Assembly (NCBI RefSeq): GCF_000337615.1
Contig: NZ_AOII01000032.1
Span: 26,867 to 90,866, forward strand
Direction of reading: 5' to 3'
DNA length: 64,000 nucleotides
DNA from: Natrinema pallidum DSM 3751
GTDB taxonomy: Archaea; Halobacteriota; Halobacteria; Halobacteriales; Natrialbaceae
The notes beneath the pieces were generated by a model. It was not told the origin of the DNA and made no database searches. It saw nothing but the letters and a program-made list of their open reading frames with translations. Shown here piece after piece: positions 1-8,822 of the stretch. Within the stretch, counting starts at the first letter, position 1. Each line of letters begins with the position of its first letter. A program made the position numbers and the translations under genes.

Positions 1-357
1 CGGCGGTCGAATTTTACGGATTTCTAATTGAATTCCCCGATTTTGAACCTACTGTCCTCCTGCGATTTCTGGGGGTAAACACATACGCGATTCTCGAGGA
101 GTTCTTCGAGAACGGCGGTCACAACTAACCGCGGGGGAGCGGTCGCCGTCGCCGGCCGTCGAGGGCGGGCTCCGTCGTCCCGTAGCGACTCCGCCCTCGG
201 CCAGCCGTAGCCGATCCGTTCGATTCCGGCGTGGTAGTCGGGTTCGTCTGACAGTCACGATTGCTTCAAAGAGTGCCATATGAACCCCAGCACCGATCCG
301 GTCGGGAGCGCATCGATCGAAGGGAAATGACGACGACCGTTCGGAAACCGGGACTGC
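1..357. other. Left-edge region without a recognisable gene
   Basis: The first 80 bases are AT-richer than the rest and could belong to the promoter of a gene outside the window. The reading frames here are short, arginine-rich and unlike the acidic proteins around them. I see nothing that I can call. Confidence 0.5.
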
Positions 358-711
358 ATGCCACCCTGCGAGTGGCGGAGGGACGTATTCGTGCCACCGT
401 TTGACACCGTCTTCGAAGGAACCGACGGGCGGTACGTCACCGACTGGCAGATCGAACGGCGGCTTCGAGCCGGGGTGTGGACGCTCTGTCTGCGACAGCG
501 GGCCCCCGAGAAGGTAGTGGTCGAAACCCGGGACGGGGCGTTACTCTTGCTCGCGGCGATCGAGCCGGCCGAGTTGCCCGCCGGCGTCGGAATTCGCGTC
601 ACCGACGACCGCACTCGAGTCGTCGATACTCGAGCGGGGCCGTCACGGACAGCCCCGTACACACCGCCGGCCGACGGTGAGCGAAGCGGTGTAACCGGAC
701 ACGAGGGGTAG
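358..711 (+). CDS. Small hypothetical protein
   Basis: A 117-residue frame that I do not recognise. It has a balanced, mildly acidic composition and an orderly middle part (WQIERRLRAG, then KVVVETRDGALLLLAAIEP) suggesting beta strands with a charged edge. The last 30 residues are polar and probably disordered. There is no signal peptide, membrane segment or metal motif. It lies 39 bases before the protease gene on the same strand and could be co-transcribed with it. The composition favours a real gene, but the alternative is a chance frame in GC-rich DNA. Confidence 0.45.
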   Translation: MPPCEWRRDVFVPPFDTVFEGTDGRYVTDWQIERRLRAGVWTLCLRQRAPEKVVVETRDGALLLLAAIEPAELPAGVGIRVTDDRTRVVDTRAGPSRTAPYTPPADGERSGVTGHEG

Positions 712-750
712 CCCGTCCATGTCCACCCACAACGAGGGGACGGCAGTACG

Positions 751-1554
751 ATGACACGAAAGACGCGTCGCGTGGTCCTCGGAGCACTCGGTTCGATGGT
801 CTCGCTCGGGACGCTGGCGGAGGCGTCGCGCGAGCCACCCGAAACGCTCTCCGTTCGGGTCTGGCTCTCGGAGCAGGCCGCGACCTACGAGGGGGTTACC
901 GACCGCATCCGCGAGTACCTCACGGCGATCCGCTCCCTCGAGCACTGGACGGTGGAACTCTCTTTCGGCGGGACCGTTGCGGTCTCGACCGAGGATGCCG
1001 CCCGGCTCATGACCCGCGGAGAGTGGCCGACGGCCGTCGTGGCGGGCGGCCTCGGCCGACGCGATCTCGACCCGGTGGCGGACGTCAACTTGCTGGTTAC
1101 CGACGGACGGATGGAGGACGCACCGACCGGATACGGGGTGGCACACATCGCATCGGTCGGCGGGGCGCGACATATCGCCGACCTCGAGCCGTTCGACGAG
1201 TCGCTCGTCGACGGCACGCGGTGGATCGTCCCGAACACGGCACCGACGCGAACGATGCAGGTCCTCGTGCACGAGATCGGACACGCACTCGGGCTGGACC
1301 ACGAACACGGCGTGGCGATCCGCGACGGCGAAGCCGTGATCGCGACGCCGATGCTCAGTAGCTACGCGTGGGACCCGTCGTACCAGGCCGATCACGATCG
1401 TTGCGGGTCGGCGATCCCGCCGGCGCAGGACGGACTCGAGAAACGGCTCAGCTTCGCCTTCTCGCCGTGTGCCCGTCGCGAACTCGCGACGTACGACGGC
1501 GGACTCTTCTCGGAACCCATCCGAACGGATCGAGACCCGATCGCGATCGGATAG
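751..1554 (+). CDS. Secreted metzincin-like zinc metalloprotease
   Basis: A 267-residue protein with a short basic N terminus (TRKTRR) and a hydrophobic run to about residue 22, so it is probably exported. Residues 174-184 read HEIGHALGLDH, the HExxHxxGxxH zinc-binding motif of metzincins, with the catalytic Glu at 175. A Met-turn candidate follows at Met201 (TPMLSS). This spacing fits the matrixin/archaemetzincin group. Four cysteine-poor, acidic N-terminal segments of unknown fold precede the catalytic part. The substrate is unknown. It stands apart from the divergent or convergent neighbours and ends 54 bases before the stop of the winged-helix gene on the other strand. Confidence 0.8.
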   Translation: MTRKTRRVVLGALGSMVSLGTLAEASREPPETLSVRVWLSEQAATYEGVTDRIREYLTAIRSLEHWTVELSFGGTVAVSTEDAARLMTRGEWPTAVVAGGLGRRDLDPVADVNLLVTDGRMEDAPTGYGVAHIASVGGARHIADLEPFDESLVDGTRWIVPNTAPTRTMQVLVHEIGHALGLDHEHGVAIRDGEAVIATPMLSSYAWDPSYQADHDRCGSAIPPAQDGLEKRLSFAFSPCARRELATYDGGLFSEPIRTDRDPIAIG

Positions 1555-1608
1555 TTGCCACTCCGGCCGAAAATGAACGGCCGACGGCGAAACCGAACGT
1601 CCGTGCCG

Positions 1609-1959
1609 TTACTCGTCGGTTTCGTCGTCGTTCTCACCGCGGGCGAAACTGGCCTGGGACTCTCCGTTCTGGTCCGTGGCGGCGTTTGGCCCTTCGATGA
1701 GCGCCTCGAAGTCGTCGACTTCGTCGTACTGGTCTCGGTACACCAGCGCCGCCTTCCCCGTCGAGGAAATCTCGTAGAGACCGGATCGCTCGGCAGGACC
1801 GATCTTTCGGACGAGCCCGTAATCCTCGAGCACCGGCAGTCTGGTGTTGATGTTCTTTCGGCTCTTTCCCGTGTGTGCAGCCAGATTCGTTGCGACGTTT
1901 CGTCCCTTGTCCTCGAGCGCCTCGAGAATCAGGAAATCAGTTGGTTGGCGGAGTTTCAC
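1609..1959 (-). CDS. Winged-helix DNA-binding protein (PhiH1-repressor-like)
   Basis: A 116-residue protein. Residues 1-80 form a winged helix-turn-helix (FLILEALEDKGRNVATNLAAH, then a recognition helix around SRKNINTRLPVLEDYGLV and a wing ending YEISSTGKAAL). The last 35 residues are very acidic and disordered. This matches the small haloarchaeal regulators annotated as PhiH1 repressor-like or DUF2250-like. A TATA-like AAATATAG lies 23-30 bases before the ATG, so the mRNA is probably leaderless. The target is unknown. It may control itself or the neighbouring trehalose operon, but nothing in the sequence proves this. Confidence 0.8.
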   Translation of the reverse strand: MKLRQPTDFLILEALEDKGRNVATNLAAHTGKSRKNINTRLPVLEDYGLVRKIGPAERSGLYEISSTGKAALVYRDQYDEVDDFEALIEGPNAATDQNGESQASFARGENDDETDE

Positions 1960-1981
1960 TCTCGTTCACTCTCGTACCGGT

Positions 1982-1990
1982 CTATATTTC
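1982..1990 (-). promoter_or_regulatory. TATA element of the winged-helix gene
   Basis: On the minus strand GAAATATAG lies at about -31 to -23 relative to the ATG at 1959, the spacing expected of an archaeal TATA box with a leaderless transcript. Confidence 0.5.
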
Positions 1991-2282
1991 CAGTGGTAAC
2001 TAATACTTTCGGCTCGAGACGAGTTGTTTTCTTCGATTATTACCATCGGTGTCCTTAAGTACTGGGCGTTCATACGATCCTGGTGGGTGGGCCGAGCGAT
2101 CGCGGACGGTTCCCCCGACCGTCAGTGCCAGACCGAGCAGAGCCCCGGTACGCCGCTCCCCCATACCGGACTCGGTCCCGACTTGCCCATACTCGGCTCC
2201 CACCCGCCCCACTCTAGCCGTTCCCGTTTTCCTCGCGATCCATGCGTGCGCACGAGTCGCCATCGAGCGCCGATTCGCGTCC
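1991..2282. other. Gap between the winged-helix gene and otsB
   Basis: About 290 bases upstream of one minus-strand gene and downstream of another. It must hold the end of the otsAB transcript. No convincing frame or hairpin was seen. Confidence 0.4.
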
Positions 2283-3104
2283 TCATTGCCGTACTCGTTC
2301 GCCGCGTTCGTTCTGGACCGTTTCGAGCCACGAGAGAAACGACGCGACATCGGCGGGTGATGCGACCCGATAGGACGCGCTCGAGGGTTCGTCGTCGCCG
2401 ACTCGGATGCTGATTCCGTCGGGTTCGACGGCACGGAACGCCGATTCGTCGGTAACGTCGTCCCCGATGTAGACGACGGCCGTTCCGGGGGGCTCGGCGG
2501 CGGCGATCAACTCGACCGCGTTGCCCTTGCCCCACGGCAAGTCGGGTCCGATCTCGAGGATGCGTTTCCCGGTCGAAATCTCGAGGGCGTCACCGCCGAC
2601 GCGATCGACGAGATCGTGGGTGATCCGACGGACGGTCGCCTCGGCGGCCGGCGGAACGGATCTGAGATGGACCGTGCCGGTCAGGCGCTTGTTCTCGACC
2701 CGACAGTTCGGGACGGACGCCAGCACGGTCTCGAGCATCGCACAGAGCCGCTCGACTCGTATCGCGTGCTTGCGTGCGACCGGATGGACGGCGATCGACC
2801 CGTTTCGATCGAGTTCCAGCCCGTGATTGCCGGCGTAGATCGTCGGCCCGTCGATCCGCTCGCGGACGTTCGTCAGCGCGCGCCCGCTGACGATCGCCGT
2901 CGTCACGCCCGGCGTCTCCGCGAGCGCGGTCACTGCCCGCTGATTCGACTCGGTCGGGACCGCCGCGTCCGGATCGTCGACGATCGGCGCGAGCGTCCCG
3001 TCGAAATCCAGACAGACCAGCAATCCGGCGGCGTCCGCGAGCGTCGTTCGGATCCGCGACAATCGTTCCCAGAGCGGCCGTGGCGGTGTCTCGATCGCAG
3101 GCAT
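2283..3104 (-). CDS. otsB: Trehalose-6-phosphate phosphatase
   Basis: A 273-residue HAD-superfamily phosphatase that removes the phosphate from trehalose 6-phosphate, the second step of trehalose synthesis. Motif I is DFDGTLAPI (Asp33 the nucleophile, Asp35 the acid/base). SGRAL follows near residue 95, and IGDDVTDES near residue 230 is the GDDxTDE motif that binds magnesium. The length is normal for OtsB. It starts 2 bases after the otsA stop, so the two genes form an operon. Trehalose is a compatible solute and stress protectant in many haloarchaea. Confidence 0.95.
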   Translation of the reverse strand: MPAIETPPRPLWERLSRIRTTLADAAGLLVCLDFDGTLAPIVDDPDAAVPTESNQRAVTALAETPGVTTAIVSGRALTNVRERIDGPTIYAGNHGLELDRNGSIAVHPVARKHAIRVERLCAMLETVLASVPNCRVENKRLTGTVHLRSVPPAAEATVRRITHDLVDRVGGDALEISTGKRILEIGPDLPWGKGNAVELIAAAEPPGTAVVYIGDDVTDESAFRAVEPDGISIRVGDDEPSSASYRVASPADVASFLSWLETVQNERGERVRQ

Positions 3105-3106
3105 CG

Positions 3107-4825
3107 CTACACTGGCGGTGTCCGCTCCCGGGACTCGGAGTCGGTGTCGGTATTCGTTTCGCTGCGCTCACGATCGCCGTGTACCCGCCGGATCCAGTCG
3201 AACTGAGTCGCCATCCACGACTCGAGGTCGTCGTCGAATACGCGCTGACGGAGCGTGTTCATCCGCCGTCGTCGTTCGTACGACGACATCGAGAGCGCGT
3301 GCTCGAGTTGCGCCGCGAACCCGTCGGTATCGGTCGGATCGATCGTCAGCGCGTGCGACCCGAGGCGCTCGTGTGCTCCGGTCCGATCGCTCAACACCAG
3401 TGCGTCGTCGCCGTCGACGCTCGCGGCGACGTACTCCTGTGCGACGAGGTTCATGCCGTCGATCAGCGGACTGACCACCATCACGTCCGCGCGGCGGTAG
3501 AGCGCGCAGATGTCCGCCTGGGACAGCATGTCCTCGGTGTAGACGATCGGCCGCCAGTCGTCGGTTTCGAAGCGGCGGTTGATCCGTCGGACCTCGCCGC
3601 GGACGAGTTCGCCGTATCGCTCGTAGGTTTCGATGTCGGTCCGTGAGGGTGTCGCCTTCTGGACGAAAGTGAACGCGCCGCGCCACTCCGGATTCCGCTC
3701 GAGGAGTCGCTCGAGGGCCGCCAGCCGTTCGGGGATCCCTTTCGTGTAGTCGAGCCGATCCAACCCCAGCCCGATCGTCGTCCCCTGGGGAATCCCATAC
3801 TCCGCGAACAGGTCCGAAAGCCGGTCGGGATCGCTCGCCCGGGCGTCCCGCTCGTACGCATCGGCGTCGACGCCCATCGGCGTCGCCACGACGCGAGTCG
3901 TGTGCCCGTCGTAGCGAACCGTTCCATGGGAGTGGTCGACGGCCGCGGTCGGGAGGAAGCGATCGACGCAGTGCAGGAACTGCTCGGCGTACCGATCGAC
4001 GTGGAAGCCGATCAGGTCGTTTCCCAGCAGCCCCTCGAGAACGCGGCCGGCGGCGGAGCACTGCCGGAACGTCGCCGGCGACGGCCACGGGATATGCCAG
4101 AAGTGCGCGATGATCGCCCCGGCGGGCACCGAGTCCCGGATCATCCGCGGCGCGAGCGCGAGGTGGTAGTCCTGTATCCAGACGATGGAGTCGGCCGTCG
4201 CATGGTCGACCACCGCCTCGGCGAAGCGCTCGTTGACCGTGCGGTACCAGTCGAAGTCGGTCGGCCGGTCCTCGATCAGGGTGGGAAAGCCGTGACAGAG
4301 CGGCCAGAGCACGCGATTGCTGAACCCGTAGTAGTAGGAGTCGACGGCTTCGTCCGAGAGGTCCAGTCGGCGGAGCGTATAGGCACCCGCATCCGGCGGG
4401 ACGGCCACGCAGTTCCGCTCGTCGGTTACGTCGAAGTCCGCGTCGCCGTCGCCCCAGGCGATCCAGGTCCCGTCGGTTCGTTGCATAACGGGATCGAGAC
4501 CGGCGGTTAGACCACCGGTCGGCTCGTCGACCGCGATCGGTCGTGTCTCGGCCGTGGAACGCCCACCGCCGTCCGTTCCCGTCCGCGGGGGACCCGTTCC
4601 GTCGGGACTCGTCGCGCCGTCATCCGACGGCGCGGTGGCGTCCTCGTCTCGGTACTCGTGACGATACGGTTGCCGGTTCGAAACAACGATCAGCGAACCG
4701 GGACAGCTGGGCCCGTCGGACGCGGGCTCCGCGTTCGTTCGGCCGCGACCGTCGGCCCGTCGCTGTCTATTTCGTACAGTCGTCGACGACAACCGCTCGG
4801 GAACTCGCATTCGCTGAACTACCAC
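3107..4825 (-). CDS. otsA: Trehalose-6-phosphate synthase (GT20)
   Basis: A 572-residue GT-B enzyme that joins glucose from a nucleotide sugar to glucose 6-phosphate. Conserved pieces include SNRQPYRHEY at residues 49-58, a GGLTAGLDPVM segment after a disordered acidic insertion, WIQDYHLAL, HIPWPSPATFR, and RLDYTKGIPERL around residue 355 with the donor-binding Arg and Lys. The N-terminal 45 residues and the insertion near 60-110 are longer than in bacterial OtsA. The start is the most upstream one; an ATG 15 bases later is also possible. It is the first gene of the otsA-otsB operon. Confidence 0.93.
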   Translation of the reverse strand: MVVQRMRVPERLSSTTVRNRQRRADGRGRTNAEPASDGPSCPGSLIVVSNRQPYRHEYRDEDATAPSDDGATSPDGTGPPRTGTDGGGRSTAETRPIAVDEPTGGLTAGLDPVMQRTDGTWIAWGDGDADFDVTDERNCVAVPPDAGAYTLRRLDLSDEAVDSYYYGFSNRVLWPLCHGFPTLIEDRPTDFDWYRTVNERFAEAVVDHATADSIVWIQDYHLALAPRMIRDSVPAGAIIAHFWHIPWPSPATFRQCSAAGRVLEGLLGNDLIGFHVDRYAEQFLHCVDRFLPTAAVDHSHGTVRYDGHTTRVVATPMGVDADAYERDARASDPDRLSDLFAEYGIPQGTTIGLGLDRLDYTKGIPERLAALERLLERNPEWRGAFTFVQKATPSRTDIETYERYGELVRGEVRRINRRFETDDWRPIVYTEDMLSQADICALYRRADVMVVSPLIDGMNLVAQEYVAASVDGDDALVLSDRTGAHERLGSHALTIDPTDTDGFAAQLEHALSMSSYERRRRMNTLRQRVFDDDLESWMATQFDWIRRVHGDRERSETNTDTDSESRERTPPV

Positions 4826-4866
4826 AGCATCCCGACGGGTTGCTTCGCCGCTTGCGGTCGCCAGGG

Positions 4867-4877
4867 GGTTAATACGT
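4867..4877 (-). promoter_or_regulatory. Probable otsA promoter
   Basis: Minus-strand ACGTATTAACC lies about 42-52 bases before the otsA start and is the best TATA candidate in the 319-base divergent gap (4826-5144). The gap holds no other supported feature. Confidence 0.35.
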
Positions 4878-5144
4878 TCCTGTTAGCACTCGCGGCGTCC
4901 CGACTGTTCGACCACCGGGACAGTCGTCGCTCGAGACCGGTCTCGGACGCGCCGGGACGCGAGGCGTGTGCCGCGCCGCGGTGATGGAAGGGGATGCGAG
5001 CACCACACTCGACTGGCCGAGACGGGAACGACGCACCCAACTGGCGAAGCGACCGGTGCTTGGTGGCAGCCGGGGGCCGACGACACCCCACGCCGATGTC
5101 GCCAGAACCAAACGTTGATTTCTCGCTCGAGCGAATCCCCGCCC

Positions 5145-6293
5145 ATGCAACCCCCGTTCGAGCGCCGGATCGCGGCCTGCCAGCGCCGACTCGAGGACAC
5201 GGTGGCCGACCTGGCCGTCTGCTTCCCGAGTCCGAATCTGACCTATCTGACCGGGTTCGAGGAGACGCCGTCCGAACGACACCTCTTGCTGTTCGTTCCC
5301 GAGCACGGCGATCCCGCCCTCGTCGCGCCGGCGATGTACGAGGACCAACTCTCCGACCTCCCCATTCCGGCCTTACAGCTGCGGCCGTGGACCGACGCGG
5401 ACGACCCGCTCGAGGAGATCGCGACCGTGCTCGAGGAATATGCCCTCGACGGCTCCGATCCGGCGACCGTCCTCGTCGACGATCGACTGTGGGCGACGTT
5501 CACCCAGGACCTCCGAGAACTGTGTCCGGACGCCGAGTTCGGGCTCGCCAGTACCGCCCTCGAGCCGCTGCGAATCCGGAAAGACGACGTCGAACTCGAC
5601 GCGCTCCGGCGGGCCGGCGCGATCGCGGACCGGGTCTCGCTCGAGATACGCGACCGCGGCGACGACCTCGTCGGGACGACCGAATCGGAGCTGGCAGCGG
5701 AGATCGACCGCCTGCTCGCCGCTCACGGGGGCGAGGAGCCCGCCTTCGAAACGATCGTCGCCGCCGGCCCGAACGGAGCCCGGCCACACCACCACAGCGG
5801 CTCGCGGCCGATCGAGGCCGGCGACCCGATCGTTCTGGATTTCGGCGCGTTCGTCGCGGCCGATCTCGAGGGTGGAACGGGACGGTATCCGGGCGATCAA
5901 ACGCGAACGATCGTCGTCGGCGATCCGCCCGCGACATACGAGCACGTCCACGAAACCGTCAGGGAGGCACAGGAAGCCGCGATCGACGCCGTCGAACCCG
6001 GCGTCGAAGCCGGTGCGATCGATCGCGCCGCCCGGTCGGTCATCGAAGCGGCCGGCTACGGCGACGCCTTCGTCCACCGAACCGGTCACGGGGTCGGGCT
6101 CGAGGTCCACGAACCGCCCTACATCGTCGCCAGCAACGACCGCGAACTCGAGCCTGGCATGGTCTTCAGCGTCGAACCGGGGATCTACCTCGATGGGCAG
6201 TTCGGCGTCAGAATCGAGGATCTCGTCGTCGTGACCGACGACGGTGCCGAGCGATTGAACGATACGCCGCGGGGCTGGGAAAGCGGCCGCTGA
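5145..6293 (+). CDS. M24 family metallopeptidase (Xaa-Pro aminopeptidase-like)
   Basis: A 382-residue cytoplasmic peptidase of the pita-bread fold, expected to cleave N-terminal residues before proline. The five metal ligands are visible: Asp in VLDFGAF, Asp in GDQTRTI, His in HRTGHGVGLEVHEPP, Glu in FSVEPGIYL and Glu in VRIEDLVVV. The N-terminal creatinase-like domain starts PFERRIAACQRRL and has the typical YLTGFEE segment. I chose the ATG at 5145 because the family begins here and the upstream in-frame extension is not acidic and has no homology-like pattern. The gene ends about 45 bases before the first origin box. Confidence 0.9.
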   Translation: MQPPFERRIAACQRRLEDTVADLAVCFPSPNLTYLTGFEETPSERHLLLFVPEHGDPALVAPAMYEDQLSDLPIPALQLRPWTDADDPLEEIATVLEEYALDGSDPATVLVDDRLWATFTQDLRELCPDAEFGLASTALEPLRIRKDDVELDALRRAGAIADRVSLEIRDRGDDLVGTTESELAAEIDRLLAAHGGEEPAFETIVAAGPNGARPHHHSGSRPIEAGDPIVLDFGAFVAADLEGGTGRYPGDQTRTIVVGDPPATYEHVHETVREAQEAAIDAVEPGVEAGAIDRAARSVIEAAGYGDAFVHRTGHGVGLEVHEPPYIVASNDRELEPGMVFSVEPGIYLDGQFGVRIEDLVVVTDDGAERLNDTPRGWESGR

Positions 6294-6336
6294 GTTCCGC
6301 TCGAATCGGCCGATGGCTCGGCCGCGTCGAACGGGG

Positions 6337-6356
6337 ACACCGGGTTTCCGGTGAAA
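6337..6356 (-). repeat. Origin recognition box 1
   Basis: Plus-strand ACACCGGGTTTCCGGTGAAA. It is the outermost left box and lies 44 bases after the stop of the peptidase gene. Confidence 0.85.
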
Positions 6357-6400
6357 TCCGATCGGTCGCCGGACACGAGGCTAGGGCCGGGACGGGGTCA

Positions 6401-6420
6401 CACACCGGGTTTCCGGTGAA
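6401..6420 (-). repeat. Origin recognition box 2
   Basis: Same core as box 1 (ACACCGGGTTTCCGGTGAA), preceded by an extra CAC so that it reads CACACACCGGG. Centre-to-centre distance from box 1 is 64 bases. Confidence 0.85.
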
Positions 6421-6459
6421 CGGCTTTCGGCGACTCCGATCGGAGTCCGGGATGTCGGC

Positions 6460-6478
6460 ACACCGGATTTCCGGTGAA
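6460..6478 (-). repeat. Origin recognition box 3
   Basis: ACACCGGATTTCCGGTGAA. It differs from boxes 1 and 2 by one base in the variable middle and lacks the last A of the A-run. Confidence 0.85.
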
Positions 6479-6552
6479 TTTACCGACCGGCTGCGCCTCT
6501 GGAATAGTCGGACCGGCTGGGCGGATCAAAGCAGTGTGAACTGCTCTCACCC

Positions 6553-6572
6553 ACACCGTGTTTCCGGTGAAA
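6553..6572 (-). repeat. Origin recognition box 4
   Basis: ACACCGTGTTTCCGGTGAAA. The middle dinucleotide varies (TG) but both arms are conserved. Confidence 0.85.
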
Positions 6573-6851
6573 CGACGCCGAGTTGTGGACCGATGTCGAC
6601 CGGGATGGCGAACTCGAGAACCCCGATCCGTGGCTGGCTCAGGCCGACCGATTCAGGGCCGTTCCTGCGTCGATCGGCACTCGTCTCCGTGGGTAGAGAA
6701 CGAATAGAGACGGACACGAGACGACAGCGTGTGGCAACGATAGCGTGGCAACAGCAGCGCAGGGTGACACCAAGCGAGATGCCGCTTCCGACCGAGTTCG
6801 AGTATGGGCTCGGCCACCGGTCCGAACGGCAGCCGGCACTCGTTCGGACAC

Positions 6852-6871
6852 ACACCGCGTTTCCGGTGAAA
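6852..6871 (-). repeat. Origin recognition box 5
   Basis: ACACCGCGTTTCCGGTGAAA, preceded by ACAC. It is the innermost left box and borders the AT-rich unwinding region. Confidence 0.85.
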
Positions 6872-6933
6872 GTGCTCGGAAAGAGGTTCGTTCGATCACG
6901 CCGTGTTACGCTGCGCGATTACATCCAGTCTCC

Positions 6934-6977
6934 GGATTGTTCGATTCTGTTGGATTATTCGATCCGGATTATTTGAT
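6934..6977 (+). repeat. Three AT-rich 12-mers in the putative unwinding element
   Basis: GGATTGTTCGAT (6934), GGATTATTCGAT (6952) and GGATTATTTGAT (6966) are near-identical direct repeats. A weaker fourth copy, AGTTATTCGGTT, follows near 6990. They lie just inside box 5, where a DNA-unwinding element is expected. Confidence 0.6.
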
Positions 6978-7100
6978 CGTGCTACTCGAGTTATTCGGTT
7001 AAGGCAACTAGTCGACATGGGACGGAACAAATCGATACGAGAGACCTCAGCACGACATCCGACTGCGAACTGACGGACCTTCCCTCGCTCTGTACTCGCT

Positions 7101-7134
7101 CTATAGAAATATATAAATAGCAAATATGAGAAAA
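7101..7134. other. Most AT-rich stretch of the origin
   Basis: About 34 bases with only a few G or C (CTATAGAAATATATAAATAG, then CAAATATGAGAAAA) in otherwise GC-rich DNA, lying between the inward-facing boxes. It is a second candidate for the melting site. No gene starts at a promoter-like distance downstream. Confidence 0.6.
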
Positions 7135-7331
7135 GCTCGCCAAGTGAATCGGACTTTTTCTCACGGGTGATCGGAGAGTGCGAGCGGCGAGACGATGCTT
7201 GCTCCCGTCACTGGTGCCGGTCGGTATCGCTCGTCAATACCGGTGATTTCCGCACGGGTGGCATCCGATACCGGATTTCCGCCGCACCGTAACCCCTGTT
7301 TCAACTGGACACGATCCACGACGTTCTCCCG

Positions 7332-7351
7332 TTTCACCGGAAACACGGTGT
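7332..7351 (+). repeat. Origin recognition box 6 (inverted)
   Basis: TTTCACCGGAAACACGGTGT followed by GTGT. It is the first box in the opposite orientation and faces box 5 across the AT-rich region. Confidence 0.85.
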
Positions 7352-7518
7352 GTGTTCGCGATCGATCTTGCACGGCTCGTTTTGACGAACGAAACGGTTC
7401 TGACCGGCACGTCGAACCTGTAGTCGCCACACAATCGGTCCACAACCGTCATACGACCGGTCTACTGGACTGTGTCACCGCGCCGAGTTCCCCGCTCGAG
7501 TCGCCGGTGGCAAACGGA

Positions 7519-7528
7519 AGGGCTATTT
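7519..7528 (+). promoter_or_regulatory. Probable orc1/cdc6 promoter
   Basis: AGGGCTATTT lies 24-33 bases before the ATG at 7552, the usual TATA distance. Its last bases run into box 7, so Orc1/Cdc6 bound there would cover the transcription start. Confidence 0.45.
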
Positions 7529-7545
7529 CACCGGAAACATGGTGT
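7526..7545 (+). repeat. Origin recognition box 7 (inverted)
   Basis: TTTCACCGGAAACATGGTGT, ending only 6 bases before the orc1/cdc6 start codon. Confidence 0.85.
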
Positions 7546-7551
7546 TCGACT

Positions 7552-8757
7552 ATGTCGAGTTCCGGCGACGACCTGTTCACGCGCGACGACCCGATCTTCG
7601 AGAACAAGGAACTCCTCGAGATCAATCATCTCCCGGCGGAGGGCCGGATCGTCGGTCGAGACGACGAGATTTCGGAACTCGCGAACGCGGTCAACCCCGC
7701 TATTTTCGGGCAAAGTCCGAGTAACCTCCTCATCTATGGGAAGACGGGGACGGGCAAATCCCTCTGTGCGAAGTACATCTCGGAACGGGCCGTCCGCGTC
7801 GCGGGGGACGAAGACGTCACCTCCGCGTTCGCCTACGTTGATTGTGCTCAGGACAATACGGAGACGCAGGCCGTCCAGACGATCGCCCACTCGCTGAACG
7901 AGCCGGCGATCACTGACATCAGAATCCCGGACAAGGGGCTCAGCACCTCGACGTACTACAAGCGCCTCTGGACGGTGCTCGACACCCAGTACGATGTCGT
8001 CCTCGTGATCCTCGACGAAGTCGACAAACTCGACGACGACGATATTCTCATGCAACTCTCGCGCGCGGGCGAGGCCGGCAAACTCGAGTCGTGCAAGATC
8101 GGCGTCATCGGGATCAGTAACAAGATCAAGTACAAGGACCGACTGGACGAGCGAGTCAAGTCGAGCCTCTGTGAACGCGAGTTCGTCTTTCCGCCGTACG
8201 ACGCGAACCAGCTTCGGGACATCATGCAGGCCCGCAGCGACGCGTTCAAGGACGGCGTCCTCGAGCCGTCAGTCATTCCGCGGGCCGCAGCCCTCGCGGC
8301 CCGCGAACACGGCGACGCGCGGAAGGCGATCGACATCCTCCGATACGCCGGGGAAATCGCCCAATCGAAGGGCAACGAGACGGTTCGGGAAGAGTTCGTC
8401 GTCCAGGCGCGCGAGCGGGCCGAAACCGACCGGTTCCGGGAACTCATCCGCGGATCGACGCCCCACTCCCGGTACGTCCTACAGGCCCTCGCCGTCCTCT
8501 CGCTCAATGCGGCCGACGAGGACGGGTTCCGAACGACGAAGATCTACGACGTCTACGAGGAGATCTGCCGCCAGGAACGCTCCGATCCCCTCTCGCTCCG
8601 GCGCGTTCGCGACCTGCTGAAAGAACACGCGTTCCTCGATATTCTAGAGCAGACCCGTCGGAGCGGCGGGAGCGCCGAGGGGAGCTACACGGAACACCAG
8701 TTGCTCGAGGATCCGGACGTCGTCCGGACGGTGCTCGTCGAAACCGACGAGTCGTAG
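7552..8757 (+). CDS. cdc6: Orc1/Cdc6 replication initiator
   Basis: A 401-residue AAA+ protein that binds origin boxes and starts replication. Walker A is GKTGTGKS at residues 63-70, Walker B is VILDEVDKL at 152-160, and sensor 1 follows in GVIGISN near 186. The C-terminal third is the winged-helix domain that contacts the boxes. I chose the ATG at 7552: the frame stays open upstream to 7195, but the upstream part runs through two origin boxes and looks non-coding, and MSSSGDDLFTRDDPIFENKE is a typical haloarchaeal start. Boxes lie on both sides of the gene. Confidence 0.95.
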   Translation: MSSSGDDLFTRDDPIFENKELLEINHLPAEGRIVGRDDEISELANAVNPAIFGQSPSNLLIYGKTGTGKSLCAKYISERAVRVAGDEDVTSAFAYVDCAQDNTETQAVQTIAHSLNEPAITDIRIPDKGLSTSTYYKRLWTVLDTQYDVVLVILDEVDKLDDDDILMQLSRAGEAGKLESCKIGVIGISNKIKYKDRLDERVKSSLCEREFVFPPYDANQLRDIMQARSDAFKDGVLEPSVIPRAAALAAREHGDARKAIDILRYAGEIAQSKGNETVREEFVVQARERAETDRFRELIRGSTPHSRYVLQALAVLSLNAADEDGFRTTKIYDVYEEICRQERSDPLSLRRVRDLLKEHAFLDILEQTRRSGGSAEGSYTEHQLLEDPDVVRTVLVETDES

Positions 8758-8822
8758 CCGTCCGCCACCGCTGACGCGGACCGGCTGCTCGAGGAGCACG
8801 CGCCAATCGCAACGCGCCGACA
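8758..8822. other. Region between orc1/cdc6 and box 8
   Basis: Short 3' flank of the initiator gene. No gene or hairpin was recognised. Confidence 0.4.

Noticed and set aside
4994-6976. 660-codon plus-strand frame across the M24 peptidase gene and the origin boxes
   Set aside because: It is very arginine-rich and overlaps a clear peptidase in another frame; it also reads through five origin boxes. It is a GC-rich shadow.
7264-7285. Additional origin box (ATACCGGATTTCCGCCGCAC)
   Set aside because: Only the left half matches the box; the right arm GGTGAAA is missing. It may be a decayed copy but is too weak to list.
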